Shown here one piece after another: positions 1 through 8,874 of a stretch of DNA of 64,000 nucleotides (positions are counted from its first letter, which is position 1; every line of letters begins with the position of its first letter). A model generated the notes under the pieces. It worked only from the letters and a program-made list of their open reading frames with translations. It was not told the origin of the DNA and ran no database searches. This stretch comes from Streptomyces sp. NRRL B-1347 (GTDB taxonomy: Bacteria; Actinomycetota; Actinomycetes; Streptomycetales; Streptomycetaceae). Position numbers and translations under genes: made by a program. The stretch spans positions 62,001 through 126,000 of the forward strand of contig NZ_JOJM01000016.1 in assembly GCF_000720325.1 (NCBI RefSeq), written 5' to 3'.

Positions 1-213
1 ATCAACCCGGCCCGCGCCGAGCACACCTACGGCGGGTTGCGCGCCGCGCAGGCGCTGATCACCCGGGCGACCGAGCTGCGCGACGCGCTGGCGCTCATGC
101 ATCAGCGCGGGGAGAGCGAGGTGCACGCGCCGACGCTCGCGCGAGCGATGCGCGTCCTGGACGGCGAGCGGCGCGCCGCGCGCGTGACCGTGCCGCCGCC
201 GACGGGGCCGTGA
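1..213 (+). CDS. 3' end of an unrecognised protein (partial)
   Basis: Frame 1 is open from the window edge to a TGA at 211-213, giving 70 residues of a C-terminus. It is rich in Ala, Arg and Leu, looks mainly helical, and ends in a Pro-rich tail (VPPPTGP). Codon use has the strong G/C third-position bias of the neighbouring genes, so it is probably coding. I do not recognise the family and the start lies outside the window. Confidence 0.5.
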   Translation: MNPARAEHTYGGLRAAQALITRATELRDALALMHQRGESEVHAPTLARAMRVLDGERRAARVTVPPPTGP

Positions 214-687
214 CGGAGGGGTCGCCGCCGCTGTCGGCATGAGGGTCCGTCATGATTCAGTCCGATTCACCCCCCACGACCGGCCGTCTCGTGCCAGACT
301 TCCAGCCAGCCCTCATTCCGTTTTCGGCCTGGCGCGCCAGTGCGCCGGTCGCATCTGACGCCGTGAAACGCGCCCCGGACCCAGCGCGCCTGCGCCATCC
401 GCCCGTTGCCGGTGTACGCGGATGCCAAGCCGGGTCCGGGGTTGCCCCGGAGATGACCAGAGATGATCGCCCCTTCTGTGTAATCGGCGGTCGTCCCAGC
501 GGACCCCCGAAGATGCGCAACTCCCTTACGGCGCAGCCGGATTCGGGCGTTCCGGCGCTGATGGGGCAATCATCTCCGAGTGTGACCTAGACCCCATTCG
601 GGCTCTGTCCACCGGAACGGGTCAGGCGTGAGGAGCCTCACATACCACCGATCCGGCTCGGTTTTTTCGCCTCTCTCGGGTGAAGAT
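214..687. other. Intergenic region upstream of the riboswitch
   Basis: About 470 bases with no convincing gene. Open frames here have no ribosome binding site and no recognisable product. G+C is slightly lower than in the flanking genes. The promoter for the riboswitch and NlpC/P60 transcript should lie in the right half; I could not place its -10 and -35 boxes with confidence. Confidence 0.5.
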
Positions 688-921
688 CCCTTCCGACGAC
701 AAGCCCCCGCCACAGGCGGCGGGGCGATCCGGGCGGACGCCGAGTCCTGCCGCCACCCGGATGCCCGGTCGACATCTGTGCACCGGCAGGAGTGGAGGAC
801 CCAGCAAGGCGGGCCGTCCGGCTAGTCCGGAAGGTCCTTGGGGTGAAGTCGCATCACGCGGCCGGGCATCTTCGCCTGCCCGAACCCGACAGGTCATCCT
901 TCACAGGCGGCTGACGAAGGG
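688..921 (+). ncRNA. c-di-AMP riboswitch (ydaO/yuaA type)
   Basis: The leader carries conserved ydaO blocks: GGACCC followed by TTGGGGTGAAG near 797-847, and CCGAACCCGACAG at 880-892, followed by a block like the family's AGGC end. A possible P1 stem pairs CCCTTC (688-693) with GAAGGG (916-921). This class binds cyclic di-AMP and in Streptomyces controls cell-wall hydrolase genes such as rpfA and NlpC/P60 genes. The 3' strand of P1 contains the Shine-Dalgarno sequence of the next gene, so ligand-stabilised P1 would hide it. The class call rests on motif match; the exact 5' boundary and the helices between are inferred. Confidence 0.82.
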
Positions 922-927
922 TTGCGC

Positions 928-1404
928 ATGACTGCGCTGCATCGTGTTCCGTCGCTGCTGACGAGGGCCGGTACGGCTTCGGCTCTCACACTCGCCGCCG
1001 TGGGCGGCGCCATCGTGGCCCCCGGGCTCACCGGAGAAGCACAAGCGGCCACCTCGCACGGGACGAAGGCGCTCAAGGTCGCGGCGTCCAAGAAGGGCTC
1101 CCCGTACCGCTACGGCGCGGTCGGGCCGAACCGGTTCGACTGCTCCGGCCTGACGCTCTACTCGTACAAGCGCGTGGGCAAGAAGCTGCCGCGCACCGCC
1201 CAACAGCAGTACAACAAGACCCGCAAGGTCTCCTCCGGCAACCGCACCCGCGGGGACCTGGTGTTCTTCCACTCCGGCCGGAACGTGTACCACGTCGGCA
1301 TATACGCCGGTAAGGGCAAGATCTGGCACGCCCCGAAGCGGGGCACCGTGGTGCGGCTCGAGAAGATCTGGACCAACCAGGTCTGGTACGGCCGGGTCCG
1401 CTGA
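928..1404 (+). CDS. Secreted NlpC/P60 family peptidoglycan hydrolase
   Basis: A 158-residue exported endopeptidase expected to cut peptide stems in the cell wall. The N-terminus is a signal peptide with a positive start, a hydrophobic Ala/Leu stretch and an AQA-like cleavage site near residue 41. The NlpC/P60 domain fills the rest: the catalytic Cys is in DCSGL and the His in YHVGIY. There is no coiled coil or SH3 domain, so this is a minimal form. ATG at 928 is preferred over TTG at 922 because GAAGG at 916-920 is then well spaced. It lies directly behind the c-di-AMP riboswitch, tying wall remodelling to that second messenger. Confidence 0.9.
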   Translation: MTALHRVPSLLTRAGTASALTLAAVGGAIVAPGLTGEAQAATSHGTKALKVAASKKGSPYRYGAVGPNRFDCSGLTLYSYKRVGKKLPRTAQQQYNKTRKVSSGNRTRGDLVFFHSGRNVYHVGIYAGKGKIWHAPKRGTVVRLEKIWTNQVWYGRVR

Positions 1405-1618
1405 CCCGCCGGCGGGCGGCGGCCTCCCTCGGGGCCCGAGCCGTCGCCCGCAGTGGGCGCCACCAGCGCCTTCCGCCGCCGTCCGGTCGGGGCACGGGCG
1501 GCGGCGACACCCGAGGACGGTCCGGACGGCAGTCCGGAGCGGCGCCCCGCCGACGTCACCCGCCCGGCCCCGCCGTCAGAGCGGGAGTGGAGCGGCCCCG
1601 CGCGGATACTCGTGGACC

Positions 1619-2137
1619 ATGGCCGACCATCACCCCCATGCCGCGGGCGCCTCCAGACCCGGCTCCGCCCGGCACACGCGCAACGAGACGCCGCTGGAGC
1701 GGGCCGACCGCAACTTCTCCGAGCTGCTCCAGGAACTGCGGGTCACCCAGACCGGCGTGCAGATCCTCTTCGCGTTCCTGCTCACCCTCGCCTTCACGCC
1801 GCGCTTCCCGTCGCTCGACACCGTGCAGCGCGCCACGTACGTCATCACGCTGCTGCTCGCGGTGCTCGCCGCCGCGCTGTTCACGGCGCCCGCCGCGGTG
1901 CACCGCTCGCTGTTCGGGCGCGGCGCCAAGCCGCTGATCGTGACGGTGTCCTCGCGGCTCGCCGCCGTCGGACTCGCGGTGCTCGTGCTCGCGCTCACCG
2001 GATCCGTGCTGCTCGTCGTCGACGTCGCCGTGGGCCGCACGGACGGGGTGCTCGCGGCCGTGGGCACGTTCGTGGTGTGCGGCGGGCTGTGGGGCGTGCT
2101 GCCCCGCCTGGTCGGCCGCTCCAACGGGCGGCGGTGA
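1619..2137 (+). CDS. DUF6328 family membrane protein
   Basis: A 172-residue integral membrane protein with four predicted hydrophobic segments (about residues 48-62, 76-92, 108-130 and 142-162), after a hydrophilic N-terminus containing ETPLERADRNF. That arrangement matches the DUF6328 family of actinobacteria, whose function is unknown. The Shine-Dalgarno sequence is weak. It lies alone between the NlpC/P60 gene and a convergent regulatory ATPase gene; the 214 bases before it show nothing recognisable. Confidence 0.75.
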   Translation: MADHHPHAAGASRPGSARHTRNETPLERADRNFSELLQELRVTQTGVQILFAFLLTLAFTPRFPSLDTVQRATYVITLLLAVLAAALFTAPAAVHRSLFGRGAKPLIVTVSSRLAAVGLAVLVLALTGSVLLVVDVAVGRTDGVLAAVGTFVVCGGLWGVLPRLVGRSNGRR

Positions 2138-2184
2138 CCCCGCCGCCACCAGCGGCCCGAGCGCGCCGAGCGCCGCCCCGGACC

Positions 2185-2616
2185 TCAGCTCTGCACGGGT
2201 ACCGACCACGGCAGCGTGATCCACACCGTCTTGCCGCCCTCCGGCGTGGGACAGACCGTGAGTCTGCCGCCGCACTCGGCGGTGAGCCAGCGGATGATGA
2301 CCATGCCTCTGCCGTTGTCCTGCTGGACGGCGGCGGGCAGCCGCTTGGGGTAGCGGGGGTGGCTGTCGGTGACGCCGATGCGCAGCCGCTCGTCGCGGTC
2401 GAGCCGGACGTCCACCGTGAACGTGGGCGAGAGGCCGAGGGTGTGCTGCACGGCGTTCGTGGCGAGCTCGGACACGATGAGCCGCACCGTGTCGGCCACG
2501 TCGGCGTCCGCCGGCAGGCCCCAGTCGGTCAGGATGTCCCCGACGTACTTGCGGGCGGTGGAGACCGAGACAGGGTCGCTCGGCAGGGTGACTGATGCTT
2601 CCTGGTGGTCTGCCAT
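2185..2616 (-). CDS. HATPase_c_2 (RsbW-like) regulatory ATP-binding protein
   Basis: A 143-residue GHKL-fold protein of the anti-sigma-factor/serine kinase type. The N-box is in the segment VSELATNAVQH and the G-box in NGRGMVI; both are intact. ATG at 2616 is chosen because it is followed by the usual short N-terminus of the family and preceded by AAGGGA; longer readings run into the opposite promoter. It is divergent from an HTH regulator and a DUF397 gene, the composition of WhiJ/AbaA-type loci in Streptomyces that act in development and antibiotic control. No sigma factor partner is adjacent. Confidence 0.82.
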   Translation of the reverse strand: MADHQEASVTLPSDPVSVSTARKYVGDILTDWGLPADADVADTVRLIVSELATNAVQHTLGLSPTFTVDVRLDRDERLRIGVTDSHPRYPKRLPAAVQQDNGRGMVIIRWLTAECGGRLTVCPTPEGGKTVWITLPWSVPVQS

Positions 2617-2878
2617 GACGGCGCCGTCCCTTTCCCACCGGGACCGGGCTTCCGACGCGTGGCGGAAGTACTCGAGGACCGTCCCGGAGCTGGTGCTTCG
2701 CGCCACATTGCCACTCTCGGGCGGCCCGCGCCCGCCGATCCACCGAGATGTGCATATATCTGTCGCTCGAAGCGGTGAACTCTGCGACGGCAGACTGTAT
2801 TTGGGCGCAACACTGGCAGTTCCTCTACCGTCCCCTACCGTTGGCGCCGACCTCCGGAAGGACCAGAAGGAGACAGCC

Positions 2879-3739
2879 ATGCAGTACGGTCCCGCGGTGC
2901 GCCGTCGCAAGCTCGGCGCGGAATTGCGGGCGCTGCGCGCCGAGGCCGGGCTCACGAGCGGCGAGGCCGCGTCCCTCGTGGGGTGGCACCAGTCGAAGGT
3001 GAGCCGGATCGAGACGGGCCGCAGCGGCGTGAAGGCCACGGACGTACGACTCCTCCTTGAAGCGTACGGGGTCCAGGACCCGCATCTGCGGGAGCTGCTC
3101 GTCGCGCTCGCGGGCGGGGACGACGAGCACGGGCGCCACCACTGGTGGCACGCCTATCGAGGGCTCCTGCCGCCCGCGTACCGGGACTTCATCAGCCTGG
3201 AGTCGCAGGCCTGCCGGGTGCGCACCCTGGAGACCACGGTGGTTCCCGGCCTGCTCCAGACACCGGAGTACGCCCGCGCGGTGACACGTGCCGCGCTCGG
3301 CGGGCGGCCCGAGGAACAGGTCGAGGCCCTCGTGCAGGTGCGCCTCGCCCGGCAGGACGTGCTGCGCAGCAAGCCGCCGCTGCGGCTGAGCGTGATCCTG
3401 GACGAGGCGGTGCTGCGGCGGCAGGTGGGCGGGCCCGAGGTGCTTTCCGGACAGTTGCAGCGGTTACTGGACGCGGCCCAGCTGCCTCAAGTGCGTCTCC
3501 AAGTGCTGCCGTTCGCCTCTGGCGAGCACATCGGGCTGATCGGCCCTTTCGTTATTCTCTCCTTTCCGAACATTTCCGATCTGGATGTGGTTGTTCTCGA
3601 CCACTTGACGAGTAGCCTCTACCTCGAACGGAAAGAAGACCTTCAGGCGTACACCGACGCCTTCAACTCACTTCGGGGACAGGCGCTTTCCGTTCAGGAT
3701 TCAATGGATTTCATCGCCGGGTTAGGTGACGGCGCGTAA
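2879..3739 (+). CDS. WhiJ-like helix-turn-helix regulator (HTH_31 + DUF5753)
   Basis: A 286-residue DNA-binding protein. Residues about 10-65 form a Xre-type HTH (segment GWHQSKVSRIETGRSG). The rest is the DUF5753 domain typical of Streptomyces whiJ paralogues, with the signature VPGLLQTPEYARA. AAGGAG ends six bases before the ATG. The last 200 bases are visibly richer in A+T than the surroundings. A DUF397 gene follows nine bases downstream and the ATPase gene is divergent. Such regulators are usually thought to repress and to be relieved by the DUF397 partner; the target here is unknown. Confidence 0.88.
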   Translation: MQYGPAVRRRKLGAELRALRAEAGLTSGEAASLVGWHQSKVSRIETGRSGVKATDVRLLLEAYGVQDPHLRELLVALAGGDDEHGRHHWWHAYRGLLPPAYRDFISLESQACRVRTLETTVVPGLLQTPEYARAVTRAALGGRPEEQVEALVQVRLARQDVLRSKPPLRLSVILDEAVLRRQVGGPEVLSGQLQRLLDAAQLPQVRLQVLPFASGEHIGLIGPFVILSFPNISDLDVVVLDHLTSSLYLERKEDLQAYTDAFNSLRGQALSVQDSMDFIAGLGDGA

Positions 3740-3748
3740 GGAGGCACC

Positions 3749-3970
3749 ATGACTGCACTGCCTCGGTACGTTCCCTCCAGCACGTCTCTCAGGGGCGCGC
3801 GGTGGCGGCGCAGCAGCCGCAGCAACGGAATGAACAACTGTGTGGAGACGGCCCCGCTCGGCTCGGACCCCGTGACGGGTCTGCTCGCCGTGCGCGACTC
3901 GAAGAACGCGGCTGGCCCGGCCGTGCTCTTCTCCCCCACGGCCTGGGAAGCCTTCGTCGACGCCCTTTGA
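3749..3970 (+). CDS. DUF397 small protein (WhiJ partner)
   Basis: A 73-residue protein of the DUF397 family, recognised by RGARWRRSSRSNG near the N-terminus, the NNCVE motif, VRDSKN and the terminal segment AWEAFVDAL. A strong GGAGG site precedes the ATG, and the gene starts nine bases after the HTH gene, so the two are surely co-transcribed. In related loci the DUF397 protein is genetically and physically linked to the HTH protein; its biochemical role is unknown. Confidence 0.9.
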   Translation: MTALPRYVPSSTSLRGARWRRSSRSNGMNNCVETAPLGSDPVTGLLAVRDSKNAAGPAVLFSPTAWEAFVDAL

Positions 3971-4050
3971 CGATGGCGATGGCCCTTAGGTGAGGCCCGA
4001 GTGAGTGCGCCGGACCCTGGACCCAGGTCGTAGGTGCCAGATCTCAGGTG

Positions 4051-5187
4051 TCAGGGTGCGGTGCGGCTGATCACGGCGACGACCTCGGCGAGCTGCGTGT
4101 CGCTCAGGTCCGCGCGGGCGGTCAGCCGCAACCGCGAGACGCCGTCGGGGACCGACGGTGGACGGAAGCACCCCACGGCGAGACCCGCGGCCCGGCAGTC
4201 GGCCGCCCAGCGCACCGCGGCCCCGGGCGACGGGGCGCGCACCGAGACGACGGCGGCGTCCGGACGTACCGCCGAGAACCCCTCCCCCACCAGCAGTTCG
4301 TAGAGCCCGGTCGCCACCTCGCGCGCGCGTGCGGCACGCTCCGGCTCCCGGCGGAGCAGCCGCAGCGCGGCCAGGGCCGCCCCGGCGGCGGCGGGCGCGA
4401 GGCCCGTGTCGAAGATGAACGTACGGGCCGTGTTGACCAGGTGGTCGATGACCCGGGCCGGGCCGAGCACCGCGCCGCCCTGGCTGCCCAGGGACTTCGA
4501 GAGCGTGACGGTGACCACCGTGTCGGGCGCGCCCGCGAGCCCGGCGGCGTGCGCGGCGCCCCGGCCGCCGTCGCCGAGGACACCGAGTCCGTGGGCGTCG
4601 TCGACGACGAGGCCGGCGCCGGACTCCCGGCAGACGGCGGCCAGTTCGGCGAGGGGCGCGGCGTCGCCGTCCACCGAGAACACCGAGTCCGTGACGGCGA
4701 TCGCGGGCCCCTCGTGGGTGCCGAGCGCCTTGCGCGCCGCCGCGGGGTCCGTGTGCGGCACGACCTGGGTGGTCCCGCGCGCCAGGCGGCAGCCGTCGAT
4801 CAGCGAGGCGTGGTTGCCCGCGTCCGAGACGATCAGCGAGCCGTACGGGGCCAGGGCGGTGACGGCCGCGAGGTTCGCCGCGTAGCCGGAGGACAGCACG
4901 AGGGCGGCCTCGAAGCCGCAGAACGCGGCCAGCTCCCGCTCCAGTTCCGCGTGCAGTTCGGTGGAGCCCGTCACCAGGCGCGAGCCGGTCGCGCCGCCGC
5001 CCCAGCGGTGGGCCGCCGCGGCCGCGCCCGCGGTGACCTCCGGGTGGCGGGTGAGGCCGAGGTAGTCGTTGCCCGCGAGGTCGAGCAGGGTGGTTTCGGC
5101 CGGGCGGGGGCGCAGGCCGCGGACGAGCCCGGCGCGCTCGCGCGCCCGCGCCTGCTCGTCGATCCAGTCGAACGGCGCGCTCGCCAT
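4051..5187 (-). CDS. bioF: 8-amino-7-oxononanoate synthase
   Basis: A 378-residue PLP enzyme that condenses pimeloyl-ACP or -CoA with alanine, the first dedicated step of biotin ring assembly. Visible signatures are GNDYLGL near residue 39, the aldehyde-stacking region with the conserved [10 protein letters not shown], and the PLP lysine in [11 protein letters not shown]. Length fits the family. It is divergent from bioB across 176 bases that should hold both promoters. I could not identify a BirA or BioQ operator there. Confidence 0.93.
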   Translation of the reverse strand: MASAPFDWIDEQARARERAGLVRGLRPRPAETTLLDLAGNDYLGLTRHPEVTAGAAAAAHRWGGGATGSRLVTGSTELHAELERELAAFCGFEAALVLSSGYAANLAAVTALAPYGSLIVSDAGNHASLIDGCRLARGTTQVVPHTDPAAARKALGTHEGPAIAVTDSVFSVDGDAAPLAELAAVCRESGAGLVVDDAHGLGVLGDGGRGAAHAAGLAGAPDTVVTVTLSKSLGSQGGAVLGPARVIDHLVNTARTFIFDTGLAPAAAGAALAALRLLRREPERAARAREVATGLYELLVGEGFSAVRPDAAVVSVRAPSPGAAVRWAADCRAAGLAVGCFRPPSVPDGVSRLRLTARADLSDTQLAEVVAVISRTAP

Positions 5188-5363
5188 GGGGCCTCCAGGT
5201 CGTCGTCCGCACGGGCGGTGCGAAGGGATGCGTTTGTAGACAGTGCACAGACCCTAGCGGCCGCGCCACCCGGCCATGGTGTGGCAATACCCACAGCTGT
5301 CGGAGGTTCTGTTGTGTAGTTTCTCCATGGTCAGACGGAGCGGGGTACGCCAGGATCGGCGCC

Positions 5364-6551
5364 ATGGATCTGCTCAACACGCTGGTGGACAAGGGGCTTC
5401 GGCGCGAGCTGCCGACCCGTGACGAGGCGCTGGCCGTGCTCGCGACCTCCGACGACGAACTGCTCGACGTGGTGGCGGCGGCCGGAAAGGTGCGGCGCCA
5501 CTGGTTCGGTCGGCGGGTGAAACTCAACTATCTGGTCAATCTGAAGTCCGGCCTGTGCCCCGAGGACTGCTCGTACTGCTCGCAGCGGCTCGGCGCGGAC
5601 ACCGGCATCCTGAAGTACACCTGGCTGAAGCCGGACGAGGCGTCCGAGGCCGCGGCGGCCGGGCTCGCGGGCGGCGCCAAGCGGGTCTGCCTGGTGGCGA
5701 GCGGCCGGGGGCCGACGGACCGGGACGTCGACCGGGTCTCCGACACCATCAAGGCGATCAAGGAGCAGAACGAAGGCGTCGAGGTGTGCGCGTGCCTCGG
5801 CCTGCTCTCCGACGGCCAGGCCGAGCGGCTGCGCGGCGCGGGCGCCGACGCGTACAACCACAACCTGAACACCTCGGAGTCGACGTACGGCGACATCACC
5901 AAGACGCACACCTACGCCGACCGCGTCGACACCGTGCGGAAGGCCCACGCGGCCGGTCTCTCCGCCTGCTCGGGGCTGATCTCGGGCATGGGCGAGACGG
6001 ACGAGGACCTGGTCGACGTCGTCTTCGCGCTGCGCGACCTCGACGCGGACTCCGTGCCGGTGAACTTCCTCATCCCCTTCGAGGGCACCCCGCTCGCCAA
6101 GGAGTGGAACCTCACGCCGCAGCGCTGCCTGCGCATCCTCGCGATGGTGCGGTTCGTCTGCCCGGACATCGAGGTCCGCATCGCGGGCGGCCGCGAGCTG
6201 CACCTGCGCACGCTCCAGCCGCTGGCCCTGCACCTGGCCAACTCGATCTTCCTCGGCGACTATCTGACCAGCGAGGGCCAGGCGGGCAAGGCCGATCTGG
6301 AGATGATCGCGGACGCCGGTTTCGAGGTGGAGACCACGGACCAGGTGACGCTGCCGGAGCACCGCCGGGGCGGAGGCTGTGGTTCCGGCTCCGGCGCCGC
6401 GGAAGGCTCGGGATGCGGCTCCGTCTGCGCGCCCGCCGAGGCCCCTGCGGCCACCGGGACCACCGCGCAGGCCGAACCCGGCGACGCGCGCACCGATCTG
6501 GTGGCGGTGCGCCGCAGGGGCGCGGGGACGGACGTGGCGCCCAATGCCTGA
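5364..6551 (+). CDS. bioB: Biotin synthase (radical SAM)
   Basis: Converts dethiobiotin to biotin by inserting sulfur. The radical-SAM cluster ligands are C65, C69 and C72 (CPEDCSYC). Cysteines for the auxiliary [2Fe-2S] cluster appear in RVCLV, VCACLG and SACSGL, with the matching Arg in VRIAGGREL. At 395 residues it is about 50 longer than E. coli BioB because of a C-terminal Gly/Ser/Cys-rich extension (from about residue 330) holding four extra cysteines. The stop overlaps the bioA start by eight bases, showing translational coupling in bioB-bioA-bioD. Confidence 0.95.
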   Translation: MDLLNTLVDKGLRRELPTRDEALAVLATSDDELLDVVAAAGKVRRHWFGRRVKLNYLVNLKSGLCPEDCSYCSQRLGADTGILKYTWLKPDEASEAAAAGLAGGAKRVCLVASGRGPTDRDVDRVSDTIKAIKEQNEGVEVCACLGLLSDGQAERLRGAGADAYNHNLNTSESTYGDITKTHTYADRVDTVRKAHAAGLSACSGLISGMGETDEDLVDVVFALRDLDADSVPVNFLIPFEGTPLAKEWNLTPQRCLRILAMVRFVCPDIEVRIAGGRELHLRTLQPLALHLANSIFLGDYLTSEGQAGKADLEMIADAGFEVETTDQVTLPEHRRGGGCGSGSGAAEGSGCGSVCAPAEAPAATGTTAQAEPGDARTDLVAVRRRGAGTDVAPNA

Positions 6552-7839
6552 CCTGCGGGAGATCCTGGACCTCGACCGCGCGCACGTCTGGCACCCCTAC
6601 GGGCCGATGCCGGGCCGGCAGGAGCCGCTGGTCGTCGAGGAGGCGAGCGGGGTCCGGCTGCGGATCGCGGGCGTCGGCGACGTGGTCGACGGGATGTCGT
6701 CGTGGTGGTCGGCGATCCACGGCTACAACCACCCGGTCCTCAACGAGGCGGTGCGCGACCAGCTCGGCCGCATGAGCCACGTCATGTTCGGCGGCCTCAC
6801 CCACGAGCCCGCCGTGCGCCTGGCGAAGCGGCTCGTGGACCTCACGCCGGACGGCCTCGAACACGTCTTCCTCTCCGACTCCGGCTCGGTGTCGGTCGAG
6901 GTCGCCGTCAAGATGTGCCTCCAGTACTGGCGCTCCGTCGGCAGGCCCGAGAAGCAGCGGATGCTCACCTGGCGCGGCGGCTACCACGGCGACACCTGGC
7001 AGCCGATGGCCGTGTGCGACCCGCAGGGCGGCATGCACTCCCTGTGGCAGGGCGTCCTGCCGCAGCAGGTGTTCGCCGACATGCCGCCCGCGGGCTTCGA
7101 CGCGTACGACGACGCGTACGCGGCCCACCTCCACGACGTCATCGGGCGGCACGCCCACGAACTGGCCGGGGTGATCGTCGAGCCGGTGGTGCAGGGCGCG
7201 GGCGGCATGCGCTTCCACTCGCCCCGCTATCTGCGGGCGCTGCGCGAGGCCTGCGACGCGCACGGCGTCCTGCTCGTGTTCGACGAGATCGCGACGGGCT
7301 TCGGCCGCACCGGCGCGCTGTTCGCCGCCGACCACGCGGCCGTCACCCCGGATGTGATGTGCCTCGGCAAGTCGCTGACCGGCGGCTATCTGACGATGGC
7401 GGCGACGCTGTGCACGCCGCGCGTCGCCGACGGCATCGCCCGCGGCGAGGTCCCCGTGCTCGCGCACGGCCCGACCTTCATGGGCAACCCCCTGGCCGCC
7501 GCGGTGGCGGGCGCCTCCATCGACCTGCTGCTCGGCCAGGACTGGCAGACCGAGGTCAAGCGGATCGAGACGGGCCTGCGGGCCGCTCTCGCCCCGGCCG
7601 CGGAGCTTCCGTACGTCCGTGACGTACGGGTCCTCGGCGCGCTCGGCGTCGTGCAGCTCGACCACCAGGTCGACATGGCGGCGGCCACGCGGGCCGCCGT
7701 GGGGGCGGGGGTGTGGCTGCGGCCGTTCCGCGACCTCATCTACACCATGCCGCCCTTCATCACCGGGGACGACGACGTGGCGCGCATCGGGCGCGCGGTG
7801 TGCGCGGCGGCGCGCGCGAGCGGGGAGGCGCAGGCGTGA
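6544..7839 (+). CDS. bioA: Adenosylmethionine-8-amino-7-oxononanoate aminotransferase
   Basis: A 431-residue class-III aminotransferase that turns 8-amino-7-oxononanoate into 7,8-diaminononanoate using SAM as amino donor. The N-terminus has the BioA-specific WHPYGPM and DGMSSWWS motifs; the PLP region includes [13 protein letters not shown] and the lysine in [12 protein letters not shown] at 6544 sits inside the end of bioB. The 3' end overlaps the GTG of bioD (GTGA). Confidence 0.94.
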   Translation: MPDLREILDLDRAHVWHPYGPMPGRQEPLVVEEASGVRLRIAGVGDVVDGMSSWWSAIHGYNHPVLNEAVRDQLGRMSHVMFGGLTHEPAVRLAKRLVDLTPDGLEHVFLSDSGSVSVEVAVKMCLQYWRSVGRPEKQRMLTWRGGYHGDTWQPMAVCDPQGGMHSLWQGVLPQQVFADMPPAGFDAYDDAYAAHLHDVIGRHAHELAGVIVEPVVQGAGGMRFHSPRYLRALREACDAHGVLLVFDEIATGFGRTGALFAADHAAVTPDVMCLGKSLTGGYLTMAATLCTPRVADGIARGEVPVLAHGPTFMGNPLAAAVAGASIDLLLGQDWQTEVKRIETGLRAALAPAAELPYVRDVRVLGALGVVQLDHQVDMAAATRAAVGAGVWLRPFRDLIYTMPPFITGDDDVARIGRAVCAAARASGEAQA

Positions 7840-8540
7840 GCGTGATCGTGGTGTCCGGTACGGGCACGGAGATCGGCAAGACGGTGACGACGGCGGCCGT
7901 CGCCGCCCTCGCGCTGGCCGCCGGGCGCAGCGTGGCCGTCCTCAAGCCCGCGCAGACCGGCGTGGGCCCCGGGGAGCCGGGCGACGTCGCCGAGGTGCAG
8001 CGGCTCGCGGGCGGCCGGGTGACGGGTGCCGAACTGGCCCGCTTCCCCGAGCCGCTGGCCCCGGCGACGGCCGCCCGGCGCGCGGGTCTCGCGCCCGTCG
8101 GTCCCGCCGACGTCGTCGAGGCCGCGCGGAAGCTGGCGGCCTCGCACGACCTCGTCCTGGTCGAGGGCGCCGGTGGGCTGCTCGTGCACCTCGACGAGAG
8201 CGGCGCGTCCCTCGCGGACGCGGCGCGCGAGCTGGCGGCGCCGGTGCTCGTCGTGACGACGCCGGGGCTCGGCACCCTCAACGTGACGCAGCTGACCGGC
8301 GAGGCCCTGCGGGCACGCGGGATCGGGTGCCTCGGCGTGGTCATCGGCAGCTGGCCCGCCGCGCCCGACCTCGCGATGCGCTGCAACGTCGAGGAGCTGC
8401 CCCGGGTGGCGGGGGCACCGCTGCTCGGCGCGGTGCCCGAGGGGGCCGGGGGGCTGAGCGGGGAGGAGTTCCGCGCGGCGGTCCCGAAGTGGCTGGGGCC
8501 GGAGCTGGGGGGTGCTTGGGACGGGGTTTCGTTCCCATAG
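7836..8540 (+). CDS. bioD: Dethiobiotin synthetase
   Basis: A 234-residue ATP-dependent carboxylase that closes the ureido ring of dethiobiotin. The P-loop is GTGTEIGKT near the start, followed by the substrate segment LKPAQTG and the conserved [12 protein letters not shown] at 7836 overlaps the bioA stop as GTGA, so translation is coupled. It is the last gene of the biotin operon and is followed by a repeat block rather than an obvious terminator. Confidence 0.94.
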   Translation: MSVIVVSGTGTEIGKTVTTAAVAALALAAGRSVAVLKPAQTGVGPGEPGDVAEVQRLAGGRVTGAELARFPEPLAPATAARRAGLAPVGPADVVEAARKLAASHDLVLVEGAGGLLVHLDESGASLADAARELAAPVLVVTTPGLGTLNVTQLTGEALRARGIGCLGVVIGSWPAAPDLAMRCNVEELPRVAGAPLLGAVPEGAGGLSGEEFRAAVPKWLGPELGGAWDGVSFP

Positions 8541-8636
8541 CCCGGTCTTTCACGGAACCGGGGTGCGGGTGGGGTGCGGGTGAAGCGCGGGGCGGTGCGC
8601 GGCGGCGGGGAATGCCCGTCCGGTGCTCGCGGGCGG

Positions 8637-8838
8637 GGGCCGGAGGCCGGTTGCGGTGCTCGACGGGCGGGGCCCGAGGCCGATTGCCGTACTCGCGGAC
8701 GGAGGCCGAAGACCGGTCCCCGCGCTCACGGACGGCGGCGCCCGAGGCCGGTTGCGGTGCTTACGGACGGGGCCCGAGACCGGTTGCCGTGCCCGCGAAC
8801 GGCGGCCCGAGGCCGGTTGCGGGGCCGTCGCAGGGGGG
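8637..8838. repeat. Six degenerate 33-bp tandem repeats
   Basis: The element GGCCGGTTGC, or a close variant, recurs at 8645, 8678, 8711, 8746, 8778 and 8811: steps of 33, 33, 35, 32 and 33 bases. The wider unit is roughly CCCGAGGCCGGTTGCGGTGC followed by a segment like TCACGGACGGCGG. Copies are contiguous and diverged, with no separate spacers. The block fills most of the 334 bases between bioD and the methyltransferase gene. One frame would encode an 11-residue repeat in its first half, but step changes of 35 and 32 break that frame, so I treat it as noncoding. Confidence 0.75.
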
Positions 8839-8874
8839 AAGAACCAGCCAATCCCCCTCCGTGAGGAGGCCTCC

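Noticed and set aside
252..590. Open frames of about 100 codons on both strands before the riboswitch
   Set aside because: No ribosome binding site, unbiased third positions and no recognisable product; treated as intergenic.
8637..8838. CRISPR-like array
   Set aside because: Units are contiguous and diverged with no unique spacers, and there are no cas genes.
8623..8874. N-terminal extension of the methyltransferase through the 33-bp repeats
   Set aside because: The GTG at 8875 has a strong GAGGAGG site and the extension would be low-complexity repeat translation.
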